A stretch of 35,439 nt of DNA from Acidobacteriaceae bacterium (GTDB lineage: Bacteria > Acidobacteriota > Terriglobia > Terriglobales > Acidobacteriaceae), in assembly GCA_025355385.1 (NCBI GenBank), contig JANXZS010000250.1, forward strand, positions 1 to 35,439. The letters run 5' to 3'. The position numbers and the translations under genes are program-made. Position 1 is the stretch's first letter, and each line of letters starts with the position of its first letter. Under the pieces are notes generated by a model that saw only the letters and a program-made list of their open reading frames with translations, was not told the DNA's origin and searched no databases. Positions 7,444 to 16,064 of this stretch are shown in pieces.

Positions 7444-8880
7444 TCATTTCTTATCATCCGACAATGTAGCGGGCGACAATGCAGCGGGCGGCAGTGCTTC
7501 AAGCGCCTGCTCCAAACGTACGCCTCGCGATGCCTTGAGCAGCACCGCATCTCCCGGCTTCAATTGAGACCGCAGCCACGTGCCCGCCTCGGCGGGTGAT
7601 GCGACGAAGAGTGCTTCAACGCCAGCCTGGCGAGCACCTTCCGCTAGAAACCTCGCGTTGCCCCGCACCCCGACAACCAGGTCAATACCCGCAAGTGCGG
7701 CCTCTTTGCCACAGGCGCGGTGCATCTGCGGCGCTTCGGGCCCCAGCTCAAGCATCTCGCCTGCGACCAGGATTCTGCGCTCGGCGGGCATTGCGGCGAG
7801 TGCGTGGATCATCGACTTCAACGCTTCGGGATTGGAGTTGTAGCAGTCGTTGACGATACGTGCGCCAGCAATCTCGATTGTTTCTCCGCGCTTGTCGCCG
7901 GGCTGCAGCTGCGCCAGTGCGCTGGCGCAGTCTTGCAGCGGGATCCCAGACTCAAGACCGACTGCAATGGCAGCCAGCGCGTTAGTCACATTGTGCCTGC
8001 CAATCAAATTCAGCAGCACTGCCGCGCTCTCTTCGCCGGAATGCACCACAAACTCAAGACCGACTCCACCGGGCTCTTGAATCGATGTTGCCCGGGGATC
8101 GGCGGAGCGGCCGCTGCCAAAGTAGAAGACCTTGCCGTGGAAGTCGCGGCCGAACTGGGAGACGTAGCGATCGTCGCAGTTGAGAAAAGCCACACCGTGC
8201 GGAGGGAGCGACTTGATCAGCTCGAACTTGGCGCGGGCGATGCCGGCAATGCCGTCCGCAAAATTCTCGGCGTGGGCATTGCCAACGTTGGTCACCACGC
8301 CCCATTCAGGAGCAGCAATGTCGGCTAGTGCCGCGATTTCTCCCGCGTTGGACATGCCCATTTCCATCACAGCGACCGCATGTTCTGGCTGCAATCTGAG
8401 CAGCTGCAGCGGCAGGCCGAAACCATTGTTGAGATTTCCCTGCGACTTCAACACCTTGTAGCGGCGACCGAGCACCAGCGCGATGGCATCCTTGGTAGTG
8501 GTCTTGCCTGCGCTTCCGGTAACGCCGATGACGCGACCCGCCCATTGCCTGCGCACCGCTGCCGCCAGCATCTGCAGGGCAGCCAGCGGTTCGGTAACCA
8601 GCAGCAGAACGCGCTCCGGCGCGAGCTCACGAAACTCCCCCGCGCGGGATGCCGAGATGACCGCAGCCCGTGCGCCACGATCAAACGCTGCGCGCACGAA
8701 GTCGTGTCCATCAAAGTGCTCGCCATGGATTGCGAAGAACAGCTCACCGGGCTGGAGGGTGCGCGAATCAATCGAATAGCCGGAGGCCCAATACCCGCTG
8801 GCCGGCTCGTCGAGGCCTGCCACCTCCGGGATGAGAGAGCCATCCGCCCACTCAGCAATCTGCCTCAGGCTGAGCTTCAT
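7444..8880 (-). CDS. murF: UDP-MurNAc-tripeptide--D-alanyl-D-alanine ligase MurF
   Basis: MurF adds the D-Ala-D-Ala dipeptide, the last cytoplasmic step of precursor synthesis. The 478-residue product has the N-terminal uridine-binding region with YSIDSRTLQPGELFFAI, the Mur ligase P-loop VTGSAGKTTTKD at about residues 120-131, and CYNSNPEALKSM further on. Its start codon overlaps the murE stop by four bases (ATGA arrangement), a classic sign of coupled translation. About 206 bp separate it from mraY. Confidence 0.96.
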   Translation of the reverse strand: MKLSLRQIAEWADGSLIPEVAGLDEPASGYWASGYSIDSRTLQPGELFFAIHGEHFDGHDFVRAAFDRGARAAVISASRAGEFRELAPERVLLLVTEPLAALQMLAAAVRRQWAGRVIGVTGSAGKTTTKDAIALVLGRRYKVLKSQGNLNNGFGLPLQLLRLQPEHAVAVMEMGMSNAGEIAALADIAAPEWGVVTNVGNAHAENFADGIAGIARAKFELIKSLPPHGVAFLNCDDRYVSQFGRDFHGKVFYFGSGRSADPRATSIQEPGGVGLEFVVHSGEESAAVLLNLIGRHNVTNALAAIAVGLESGIPLQDCASALAQLQPGDKRGETIEIAGARIVNDCYNSNPEALKSMIHALAAMPAERRILVAGEMLELGPEAPQMHRACGKEAALAGIDLVVGVRGNARFLAEGARQAGVEALFVASPAEAGTWLRSQLKPGDAVLLKASRGVRLEQALEALPPAALSPATLSDDKK

Positions 8881-10394
8881 CTGTGCGCCGCCTCCGGGAT
8901 GTATCCCAGTTCGACGAGCACTTGCGCCGCGACTGCCGCATCCTCGAACGGCACCGCACCACCGGCGAGTACCTGCACCTTTTCGTGTCCTTTGCCCGCC
9001 AGCAGAACAATGTCTCCTGCGGTGGCCGCGCTCAGCGCCAGATAGATGGCACGTGCGCGATCGGGCTCAGCCAGAAACTTGACGCCGGTTTGTTTCAGCC
9101 CCGGCATAACGTCTTCGAGAATCGCACTGGGTTCTTCGCTACGGGGATTGTCGGAAGTAAGCACGACGAGGTCGCTGGCCTCGCCCGCCGCCAGACCCAT
9201 CAAGGGCCGCTTGGTGCGATCGCGATCTCCGCCACAACCGAAGAGCGTGATGACACGACCGCCCGAGGCCTCAACAAACTCGCGGGCCAACGCCGTGAGA
9301 TTCCGCAATGCGTCGTCGGTGTGCGCGTAGTCCACCACAACAGTGAAGGGCTGCCCTTGATCCACTGTTTGAAAACGTCCGGGAACACAGGCCAGCGCTC
9401 GGGCGCCTTCGGCAACCTGCTGCGGCATCAACCCTCGAGCAAGCCCTGCGGCAGCAGCAGCCAGCAAATTCTGCACATTCACCCTACCCGTGAGGCGGGT
9501 ACGAATGGGGATATTGCCGCTGGGCGTCTGCATATTGAACGACATTCCATTGGGCGTCATCAGCAAGTCGCCAGCGCGAAAATCTCCCTGCCTGACGCCG
9601 TAGGCGAAGACCTGGGAACCGGCAGCGCGCGCAATCTCTGTCAGCCTCACGCCGTAGGGATCCTCAGCATTGATTACCGCAACGCGTGGCACTGCGGCCT
9701 GCGAGCCATCGAATAGCCGGGCTTTCGCGGCGAAGTAGTTCTCCATGTTCCGGTGATAGTCGAGATGATCGCGGGTGAGGTTGGTGAAGATGGCCACATC
9801 AAACCTTATGCCAAAGACGCGCCCCTGCTTCAACGCATGGGACGATACCTCCATGACGGCCTCGGTGGTACCGGCCTCCACTCCTGCAGCGAACAACTCG
9901 AGCAGATCGCGGGATTCGGGTGTGGTATGGGGAGATGGCCTAACCTCTCCGGCCACGTGGTACTCGATGGTGCCAACGAGCACGGTCTTGCGGCCAACGG
10001 TATTCAACATCGCGTCCAGCAGAAAGGCGGTGGTGGTCTTTCCGTTGGTGCCGGTTACTCCGCTGAGCGCGAGCTTTTTCTCGGGATGATCAAAGAAATT
10101 GGCGGACAGCGCTTCCAGGGCGGGACGCCCATACGCGACCTCCACTACGGCGAGGTCGGAGGCATAAATCTCCAGATGATCGAAGGCTTCGCTCGAATCC
10201 GTGACAACTGCTCCAGCGCCCGCCGCTATCGCCTTCTTCAGATACTGGTTTCCATCGGTGGTGCCGCCCTTCATCGCAACAAACACGGACCCGGGGCGAA
10301 CTCGGCGTGAATCGTACTCGACACCGGAGATCTCCAAATCCTCCCCACGACGCAGCACGAAATCCACACCCGATAACAATTCGTCAAATCTCAT
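8877..10394 (-). CDS. murE: UDP-MurNAc-L-Ala-D-Glu--2,6-diaminopimelate ligase MurE
   Basis: MurE adds the third amino acid of the stem peptide. I start it at the ATG at 10394 (MRFDELLSGVDF, 505 residues). The 36-codon upstream extension of the frame is not MurE-like, although no strong Shine-Dalgarno site precedes 10394. The P-loop GTNGKTTT is at residues 115-122. DNPR at about residues 415-418 (in LTSDNPRSEEP) is the motif of the meso-diaminopimelate-adding enzymes, so the wall is predicted to be the DAP type. It overlaps murF by four bases. A 158-bp gap separates it from ftsI. Confidence 0.95.
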   Translation of the reverse strand: MRFDELLSGVDFVLRRGEDLEISGVEYDSRRVRPGSVFVAMKGGTTDGNQYLKKAIAAGAGAVVTDSSEAFDHLEIYASDLAVVEVAYGRPALEALSANFFDHPEKKLALSGVTGTNGKTTTAFLLDAMLNTVGRKTVLVGTIEYHVAGEVRPSPHTTPESRDLLELFAAGVEAGTTEAVMEVSSHALKQGRVFGIRFDVAIFTNLTRDHLDYHRNMENYFAAKARLFDGSQAAVPRVAVINAEDPYGVRLTEIARAAGSQVFAYGVRQGDFRAGDLLMTPNGMSFNMQTPSGNIPIRTRLTGRVNVQNLLAAAAAGLARGLMPQQVAEGARALACVPGRFQTVDQGQPFTVVVDYAHTDDALRNLTALAREFVEASGGRVITLFGCGGDRDRTKRPLMGLAAGEASDLVVLTSDNPRSEEPSAILEDVMPGLKQTGVKFLAEPDRARAIYLALSAATAGDIVLLAGKGHEKVQVLAGGAVPFEDAAVAAQVLVELGYIPEAAHR

Positions 10395-10552
10395 AGGAAA
10401 GGCGATTCTAAATGAGAGCAGCGAATTAGTTCCCTTACCTTCGCTTCGCTGCAGCCGGGATGACATTCCAGGGAGAAAGTTCTCTGATATTGGCTGCCGC
10501 ATCTTCGCGATTTTGCCAAGCGGGATGTGGCACCCAGCGCTTCCTGCCAGCT

Positions 10553-12865
10553 CTATCGTCCACAGCGGATGACGATCAGCGTGCCAACGGGAACCATGCT
10601 TCCCGGCGCTGGAGCCTGCTCACGGGCAACGCCATTGCCGATTACCTGCACGCCCAGTCCTGCGGCTCCGGCCTGCTCCACCACCTTGCGCATGGTCAGT
10701 CCGACAAACGAGGGCACAGAAACCTTGCGTCCCGAATCCACCACGACCGCGCTCTTGCCCGTGACCAAAGCCGTACTTGCGGCCTTGAAGATCTGTGCTG
10801 CCTGCGCTTGAGCCGTCGCGGGCAAGGGAGGCAGGACCATCTTCTCCGGCGGTGCTACAGCAGTGGCTGCAGCGGCAGTTCCCGGCGATGAGTCTGCTAC
10901 TGACGCGTCCGCAGCGACTGGCTGTTTCGGCTCGGGAGGGATTCGGAGCGGATCGTCCGCGGGTAGATCGTTCACCTCGGCAAAGAGCGCGGTGAGGTCT
11001 CCAGTGTGTTCCGATGGCGACTCGACGACATCCTTGGCCGGCGGTGGAGGCGGAGTGGACTGTAGCTCAGTATCGTGGCGAACGCCGAGGTACTCCAGCA
11101 CCTGCTGGGCGACATCGCGAAAAACAGGGCCCGAGACCGCGGTGCCGTAGTAACTGCCGCCAGTGGTGGGCGAATCGATAACGACGGTAACGCTGATGGC
11201 GGGATTGTTCACCGGAGCAAATCCCGCGAAGGAGGCTACATATTTTGTCTTGGAGTAAGTATGAGTCGCCACGTCGATCTTCTGCGCCGTGCCCGTCTTG
11301 CCAGCGGAAGAGTAGCCGTTGAGAGCTGCGGTCTTGCCGGTTCCATAGAGCACAATGCCTTCCATCATCTTGCGCATCTCGGCGGCGGTCATGGTGGAAA
11401 TCACGCGATGGGCGCCCTCCGGAAGGGGCTCGGGCAACGCTTCATTGGGATGGAAAGCCATGGGCTTCAACTCCGGGCTGCCCTTCATAATTGGAGTGCT
11501 GGCCAGAACGATATGCGGCGGCAGGTAGATGCCGCCATTGGCGATAGTCGAGACCATGGTCACGAGCTGAATGGGTGTAACGCCAATCTCCTGCCCCATT
11601 GCCAGCGAACCGATACTGGTCGCTCCCCAGCGGCGGGTCGGACGAACGAGCCCACGAGTTTCACCCGGAAGCTCGACGCCGCTGCGCGAACCAAATCCAT
11701 AGTTCCGGATGTACTGGTAGAACTTGTCATTGCCTATCTTCATGGCGAGCTTGACGGCGGCAACGTCGCTCGACTCCCACAGCGCCTTCTCCACCGTCAC
11801 GCGGCCCAGCCCGCTATGTGAATCATGGATGGTGCGACCGAAGATGGTGATCTTGCCGTTTTGGCAATCGATGATGTCGCTGGGCCGGGCCACCTTCTCT
11901 TCGAGCGCTGCGGAGTACGTAACCAGTTTGAAGGTGGATCCGGGCTCGTATACATCGCTGACGGCGTGGTTGCGCAGTAGTTCTGTATTGGAGTGCTTGA
12001 AGTCGTTGGGGTTGAACGCAGGCCGGATCGCCAGCGCCAGAATCTGTCCGGTATGCGGATCCTGGACCACGACCGTACCATTCAGCGGCCGGGTGCGCTC
12101 CATGGCGGCGTCAAGGGCACGCTCGGCCATGAACTGAATGTTTTCATCCAATGAGAGAACCAGGTTTTCGCCCGCCAGGGGATCATGCTCCTCGCTGCCC
12201 AGCACGTGGCGCTTGGCGTCGAGCGCGGTCAACATTCTGCCTGAGGTGCCGTGGAGCTCGTCATCGAACTGGCGCTCAAGGCCGCCGAGGCCGTTGTCGT
12301 CGGTTCCGACATAGCCCAGCACCTGGGCACTGATCTGATTGTTGGGGTAGAAGCGCTTGAACTCCTTCTGAAAATAGATGCCCTTCAGGTTCAGCGCCTT
12401 CACGCTCTCGACGGTAGGAGCGTCGAGCTTGCGCGCCACCCAGGCAAAGTTTCTGGAGGCATTCAGGCGTGCGGCAATTTGCGATGCCGAGGTAAAGCCA
12501 TCCGTGGGATCGACGTGCACAATGCGCGCCAGCGCGGCTGCGCTCTGGTCTTTCTCGGTCATCTCCGAGGGAACGGCGTACACCGAATCTACCAGCACGG
12601 TCATCGCCAGTTCGTTGAGGTTACGGTCATACAAAACGCCGCGGCGCGGAGCTACCTCAAATGTCCGCTGTTGCTGGCGGGCGGCTCGGTCTACCCACTC
12701 GTGGTGGCGAATGACCTGCAGCCAGACCAGCTTGCCGCAGATAATTACCACCCATAGAAAAAGGAAGGCCGCGATCCATAGAAAGCGGATCCGGCGTACC
12801 GGGGCCCCGACATCTGGCTTGAGCTTGTTTTGAGTAGAGAAAGCACCCGGCTTCACTTCGGCCAC
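10553..12865 (-). CDS. ftsI: class B penicillin-binding protein FtsI with C-terminal PASTA domain (GTG start)
   Basis: A septal D,D-transpeptidase that cross-links peptidoglycan with FtsW. I choose the GTG at 12865 (770 residues) because AAGGAGAG precedes it by a few bases and it lies 10 bases after the ftsL-like stop. The ATG at 12940 would overlap that gene. The order is: a short cytoplasmic tail, one membrane anchor (about 27-49), the PBP dimer region with RRGVLYDRN, then the transpeptidase domain. That domain has the SxxK motif STFK (310-313), SSD (365-367, in the SxN position) and KTGT (523-526). A long Ala/Pro-rich linker leads to one PASTA domain (about 715-770, beginning VSVPSFVGLT). 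PASTA domains are more usual in Gram-positive class B PBPs such as PBP2x and SpoVD. Confidence 0.94.
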   Translation of the reverse strand: MAEVKPGAFSTQNKLKPDVGAPVRRIRFLWIAAFLFLWVVIICGKLVWLQVIRHHEWVDRAARQQQRTFEVAPRRGVLYDRNLNELAMTVLVDSVYAVPSEMTEKDQSAAALARIVHVDPTDGFTSASQIAARLNASRNFAWVARKLDAPTVESVKALNLKGIYFQKEFKRFYPNNQISAQVLGYVGTDDNGLGGLERQFDDELHGTSGRMLTALDAKRHVLGSEEHDPLAGENLVLSLDENIQFMAERALDAAMERTRPLNGTVVVQDPHTGQILALAIRPAFNPNDFKHSNTELLRNHAVSDVYEPGSTFKLVTYSAALEEKVARPSDIIDCQNGKITIFGRTIHDSHSGLGRVTVEKALWESSDVAAVKLAMKIGNDKFYQYIRNYGFGSRSGVELPGETRGLVRPTRRWGATSIGSLAMGQEIGVTPIQLVTMVSTIANGGIYLPPHIVLASTPIMKGSPELKPMAFHPNEALPEPLPEGAHRVISTMTAAEMRKMMEGIVLYGTGKTAALNGYSSAGKTGTAQKIDVATHTYSKTKYVASFAGFAPVNNPAISVTVVIDSPTTGGSYYGTAVSGPVFRDVAQQVLEYLGVRHDTELQSTPPPPPAKDVVESPSEHTGDLTALFAEVNDLPADDPLRIPPEPKQPVAADASVADSSPGTAAAATAVAPPEKMVLPPLPATAQAQAAQIFKAASTALVTGKSAVVVDSGRKVSVPSFVGLTMRKVVEQAGAAGLGVQVIGNGVAREQAPAPGSMVPVGTLIVIRCGR

Positions 12866-12875
12866 GCCTCTCCTT

Positions 12876-13382
12876 TTAGCGTAGCGTTGGCATTCGAGGC
12901 AAGGCCTCAGCCAGAACGGGAGTGCTTGCCTCGGGTACAAACTCGGGACGGACTACCTGGCCGGGTTTAGGAGTATCCAGGCCGAGTTGGCGTGCCATGC
13001 GGTCGATGCGCCCGGGATCGCAGAGTTGTGCTTCGCTCAGGCGAAGCTGCCGGTTCTGCTCTTTCAACAATTCTTTCTGCTGCTTCTCCGCTTCCACGCG
13101 GTAGCCAGACTCAATGGCGCTGAAGTGCTGCCACCCGTACACCATCACCAGCAGAAACAGAAACGTCATGGCGGCGGAAAACAGCCGCATCTCGCGGGTG
13201 CGAACGGGATCATCCGCCGCAACCAGTCTGGAATTGTCAAGGTGCTTAACGAAGAAGACTTCAGGAGTGGGTCCGCGGCGCGCGCGCTGCTGCGCGGCAA
13301 ACAAGGACAGGTTCCGTTCTACCAATGCTTCGGCGTTGGGCCGGACTGCCTGCATCATTCCCGCTATTACCCGTGTGGCCAT
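12876..13382 (-). CDS. ftsL: FtsL-like bitopic cell division protein
   Basis: A 168-residue protein with a cytoplasmic N-terminus of about 65 residues and one membrane segment (FSAAMTFLFLLVMVYGW). A charged coiled-coil-like stretch follows (AEKQQKELLKEQNRQLRLSE), then ARQLGLDTPKPGQVV. This is the layout of FtsL, which joins FtsB and FtsQ and helps activate FtsW-FtsI. Sequence conservation in this family is low, so the call rests on topology and on its place between rsmH and ftsI. GGAGAGAAG lies just upstream of the ATG. The N-terminal cytoplasmic part is longer than in E. coli FtsL. DivIC/FtsB family membership is the alternative. Confidence 0.82.
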   Translation of the reverse strand: MATRVIAGMMQAVRPNAEALVERNLSLFAAQQRARRGPTPEVFFVKHLDNSRLVAADDPVRTREMRLFSAAMTFLFLLVMVYGWQHFSAIESGYRVEAEKQQKELLKEQNRQLRLSEAQLCDPGRIDRMARQLGLDTPKPGQVVRPEFVPEASTPVLAEALPRMPTLR

Positions 13383-13487
13383 CGTCTTCTCTCCGCTTGT
13401 GCGCTGTGCTCGAAACTTTTAGTTCCCCTCTTTAACGATCGGGCCCGGATCGCTAATTGGTGGAGGGAGTTTCAAATTGGGTCGTCT

Positions 13488-14477
13488 TTACTTTCGCCTT
13501 GTACCGCGGTGGGACGACCCCGGGCCCGATCCTTGCCACGACGAATCTTCTGCCGTGAATTTCGTGTCTTGCTCGATTCTTTCGGCCGCGCGCATCTTTG
13601 CGCTGCGTGACCTTGGATTGCGATCCGTCTCCTCGGCCGTTGCCGTCAACGGCTTACGGGTGAGAATCTCGTAAATCCCCTGCTTCGCTCCTTCGCGGAG
13701 TGCGTCCTTGGCCAGCCGGTCTTCGAGAGAGTGGAAGCTGATGACTACCAGCCTGCCGCTCGGCCTGAGAAGCCCTGGTGCCTGCTCCAGCAATGCCTTG
13801 ATCTCGTCCAACTCGCCGTTCACATAAATTCGGAGCGCCTGAAAAGTTCTGGTTGCGGGATGAATGAAATGCCGCTCGGATTTCATGGTCGGGGCGCAAG
13901 CTGCTACAACTCTGGCCAATTCCGCCGTTGTTGCAATCGGCCGCGCCCTGACAATGGCTCTGGCGATTCTCCGCGACCTCCTTTCCTCTCCGAATTCGTA
14001 AATCAGGTTGGCGAGATCTTTTTCGTCTGCCCGATTTACCACTTGTGCGGCGGTGACCCCGATACGCGGATTCATGCGCATATCCAACGGTCCATCCGCC
14101 TGAAAACTAAATCCTCTGTGCGCCTCACCAAGCTGCATCGAGCTGATGCCGAAGTCGGCGAGAATTCCATCGACGCTTGCCACTTGCAGCTTTTCGCCCG
14201 CTGTCGAAAATTCCTCGTCAATCAACTCCACCCTAGGCATTTCCGCCCCCAGCTCCTGGGCTAGTCTGGCCAGGTTTTCCCGGGCGATTGCCATCGCTTC
14301 AGGATCCCGGTCAAAGGCCACCAGCTTGCCGCCCGGCCCTAACAGTCGCGCAATAGCACTGGAGTGGCCAGCCATTCCCAAGGTCGCGTCTATATAAGTT
14401 CCGCCTGGCCGCACATTGAGATACTGGATCGCATCTTGTAAAAGAACTGGCACATGCCGCTCGTCCTGCCCGACCAT
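13488..14477 (-). CDS. rsmH: 16S rRNA (cytosine-1402-N4)-methyltransferase RsmH
   Basis: RsmH (MraW) methylates C1402 in the decoding centre of 16S rRNA using S-adenosylmethionine. I start it at the ATG at 14477 (product begins MVGQDERHVPVLLQDA, 329 residues). AGGGGG lies five bases upstream, and the start is 34 bases after the mraZ stop. The longer TTG-started frame from 14522 overlaps mraZ. Motifs include DATLGMAGHSSAI, the SAM-binding loop with VAFDRDPEAM, and the late segment VVISFHSLEDRL. The C-terminal tail (about 25 residues) is rich in Ser, Arg and Gly and looks variable. A 105-bp gap follows before the ftsL-like gene. Confidence 0.96.
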   Translation of the reverse strand: MVGQDERHVPVLLQDAIQYLNVRPGGTYIDATLGMAGHSSAIARLLGPGGKLVAFDRDPEAMAIARENLARLAQELGAEMPRVELIDEEFSTAGEKLQVASVDGILADFGISSMQLGEAHRGFSFQADGPLDMRMNPRIGVTAAQVVNRADEKDLANLIYEFGEERRSRRIARAIVRARPIATTAELARVVAACAPTMKSERHFIHPATRTFQALRIYVNGELDEIKALLEQAPGLLRPSGRLVVISFHSLEDRLAKDALREGAKQGIYEILTRKPLTATAEETDRNPRSRSAKMRAAERIEQDTKFTAEDSSWQGSGPGSSHRGTRRK

Positions 14478-14511
14478 GTGGTCCCCCTCAGGGGCTAATT
14501 GAGCCAGAGCC

Positions 14512-14952
14512 CTATAGGCCAAAGCTCGCCAATGCCTGTTCGTCTTCCGCCGTCAGCGGATTCGAATCCATGTGCTGACGGAAGGCGTCGTGGTTGGTCA
14601 CTTCGAGGTATGTCTGCATCCCGAAGACGACCACATCGCCTGTAACCTTGGCTGACTCCCGCAAAATCTGGGGAAGCAGCAACCTGCCCTGCGCATCGAT
14701 CTCGGCCAGCTGACCGTAGTAGTTCACCCGGTCCAGCAGCTTTTTCTTGGCAGCATTGAAGTTGGGAATCAGCGCCAACTTCGCTTCAATCTTTTCCCAC
14801 TCCTGCAAGGGGTAGATCTCGGCCACCCGACCATCCTTGCTGGTGATGTAAAACTGGGTGCCATACTGTTCATCCACCAGGCGCTTGAAGTCTGCCGGCA
14901 GCTTGAGGCGACCCTTCTCGTCCACTCGGGTTGGGTGATTCCCACGAAACAT
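14512..14952 (-). CDS. mraZ: transcriptional regulator MraZ
   Basis: MraZ is a DNA-binding protein with two AbrB-like (SpoVT-AbrB fold) repeats that represses its own dcw operon in the bacteria where it has been studied. Both repeats are visible: VDEKGRLKLP near residues 10-19 and IDAQGRLLLP near residues 84-93. The 146-residue length fits the family. It is the first full-size gene of the dcw cluster. Upstream lie a 28-codon frame and a promoter whose -10 box abuts three GTGG repeats, a likely autoregulatory site. The ribosome-binding site before the ATG at 14952 is weak. Confidence 0.96.
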   Translation of the reverse strand: MFRGNHPTRVDEKGRLKLPADFKRLVDEQYGTQFYITSKDGRVAEIYPLQEWEKIEAKLALIPNFNAAKKKLLDRVNYYGQLAEIDAQGRLLLPQILRESAKVTGDVVVFGMQTYLEVTNHDAFRQHMDSNPLTAEDEQALASFGL

Positions 14953-15051
14953 TGCAAAACCCGCTTTACCACTACACAGAAATCCGGTGCGTTCAGCCCC
15001 CCGGTAACTCCCTAACTCGCCTCTCGGCTGCAGATCTGGGGATCGCCGCCA

Positions 15052-15138
15052 TTACCGGAACAGGAACAGCATTCCGCAGAGCATTCCAGCGCCGTAAATC
15101 GTGACGATTGCTCCACCGCGTAAGATTTGATCGCGCAT
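15052..15138 (-). CDS. 28-residue hydrophobic peptide upstream of mraZ (candidate leader or small membrane protein)
   Basis: Reading the complement from the ATG at 15138 gives 28 codons ending in TAA at 15054-15052. AAAGGGGC lies about seven bases upstream, a better ribosome-binding site than the one mraZ itself has. The peptide starts MRDQILRGG, continues as one uncharged hydrophobic stretch (AIVTIYGAGMLCGMLFLF) and ends in Arg, so it could span the membrane once with Arg at each end. It lies inside the dcw leader, after the promoter and about 100 bp before mraZ. I do not recognise a family. It may be a real small membrane protein, a leader peptide, or chance. The rest of the 420-bp stretch from 14953 to 15372 holds the promoter and MraZ boxes. 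Confidence 0.45.
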   Translation of the reverse strand: MRDQILRGGAIVTIYGAGMLCGMLFLFR

Positions 15139-15197
15139 GTTCGTTGCCCCTTTCTCTCGAGTTGAGGTGATTGTCGGTCAGAAGTGTTATTGCTTGA

Positions 15198-15221
15198 CCA
15201 CTTTCGACCACTTTCGTCCAC
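15198..15221 (-). promoter_or_regulatory. three GTGG direct repeats at 10-bp spacing, candidate MraZ operator
   Basis: On the minus strand GTGGA, GTGGT and GTGGT start at 15221, 15211 and 15201. The first two are each followed by CGAAA, giving a strict 10-bp period. Known MraZ sites are direct repeats of a TGGG/GTGGG-like pentamer with five-base spacers, so arrangement and position fit, although the fifth base here is A or T. The repeats begin right after the -10 box and cover the expected transcription start, which suits autorepression. Confidence 0.75.
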
Positions 15222-15249
15222 ATCGTAGCGCACGCGTTGGTAGTGTCAA
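15222..15249 (-). promoter_or_regulatory. predicted sigma-70-type promoter of the dcw cluster
   Basis: On the minus strand a perfect -35 box TTGACA (15249-15244) is followed after 16 bases by TACGAT (15227-15222), which matches four of six consensus -10 bases. The GTGG repeats start immediately downstream. A 5' leader of roughly 260 bases to mraZ is implied. A single sequence matching the DnaA-box pattern (TTTTCCACA, 15298-15290) lies about 40 bp upstream; I attach little weight to it. Confidence 0.65.
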
Positions 15250-15372
15250 AGCGGAAATATGGCCGAATCCCAAGGTTTGGTGAATGTCTTGTGGAAAACC
15301 CTACAGAAAGTATCCTCGCGGGCGGGTAGTACCAGCGATAGTGTTGACTGGCGTGATTCCGACCCCGGCTAC

Positions 15373-15951
15373 CTACTTGTCAGAACGGGCTTCTGGCGGT
15401 AGGAAATTTCCCTGGCCTTCTTGAATCCGCATTTCCAGGTCCTCCAGATTCTCTCTTGCCCGAGCCCGCCGGCGTACGTCGAAGAGCAGGTATGCGACGA
15501 CGACGGCGTTTCCCAGAAAGAGCGCGAGCTTGACCCAGGTGAGGTGGCGAATGACCTCAAACATCTCCCACGGCAGAAAGGAGGCGGTGACGATGATAGT
15601 GAGGTATTCCGCCCAGGCTTTTTCCAGCAGCAGGCCTACGCCCTCGACCACGTCGATGACGGCATAGCTGAAGATGGCAGTGCTGATCATTCTGATCCGG
15701 TGGTCGGTGAGCAGGGCGACTTTGTCCAGAACCGCATTGACAAAGTGGCTCTCAGGATCGAAGTTCAGGTCGCTCAGCCCTTTAGAAAACAGGTCGACCA
15801 CATCTTTATGCAGCAGGTGCACGGCCCCGATGCCTATCAGTATGAACAGCACGGACTTCAACAGCTTGAGTACGCCGATGACCAGCAACCAGCGGTTGTG
15901 GTGGCTTGTGAGAGTTTTGCTAGCGATGTGACCCACGACTGGAGTTTGCAT
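15373..15951 (-). CDS. DUF2127 family membrane protein
   Basis: An integral membrane protein of about 192 residues from the ATG at 15951. A GTG at 16020 would add 23 residues but has no Shine-Dalgarno site, whereas GGGG lies close before 15951. It has about four hydrophobic segments, the first being WLLVIGVLKLLKSVLFILIG. The conserved-looking central block contains EGVGLLLEKAWAEYLTIIV and LPWEMFEVIRHLTW, which I recognise as DUF2127. The C-terminus is a charged cytoplasmic-type tail. The function of the family is unknown. It lies upstream of the dcw promoter on the same strand and divergently from the YdcZ-type gene. Confidence 0.75.
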   Translation of the reverse strand: MQTPVVGHIASKTLTSHHNRWLLVIGVLKLLKSVLFILIGIGAVHLLHKDVVDLFSKGLSDLNFDPESHFVNAVLDKVALLTDHRIRMISTAIFSYAVIDVVEGVGLLLEKAWAEYLTIIVTASFLPWEMFEVIRHLTWVKLALFLGNAVVVAYLLFDVRRRARARENLEDLEMRIQEGQGNFLPPEARSDK

Positions 15952-16064
15952 CTTCCCCGGATATCTTCGCAGACTCCTCCATTCAGGAGTGCGCTTAATA
16001 TACGGTAGCTCACGGAGCACGGTTACGCATAGACACGCGGCTCCCTATATCGGGAAGGACGCTG

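Noticed and set aside
15290-15298. TTTTCCACA, a match to the DnaA-box pattern (minus strand)
   Set aside because: A single 9-mer match is expected by chance, and no cluster of boxes or AT-rich unwinding region is nearby to suggest an origin.
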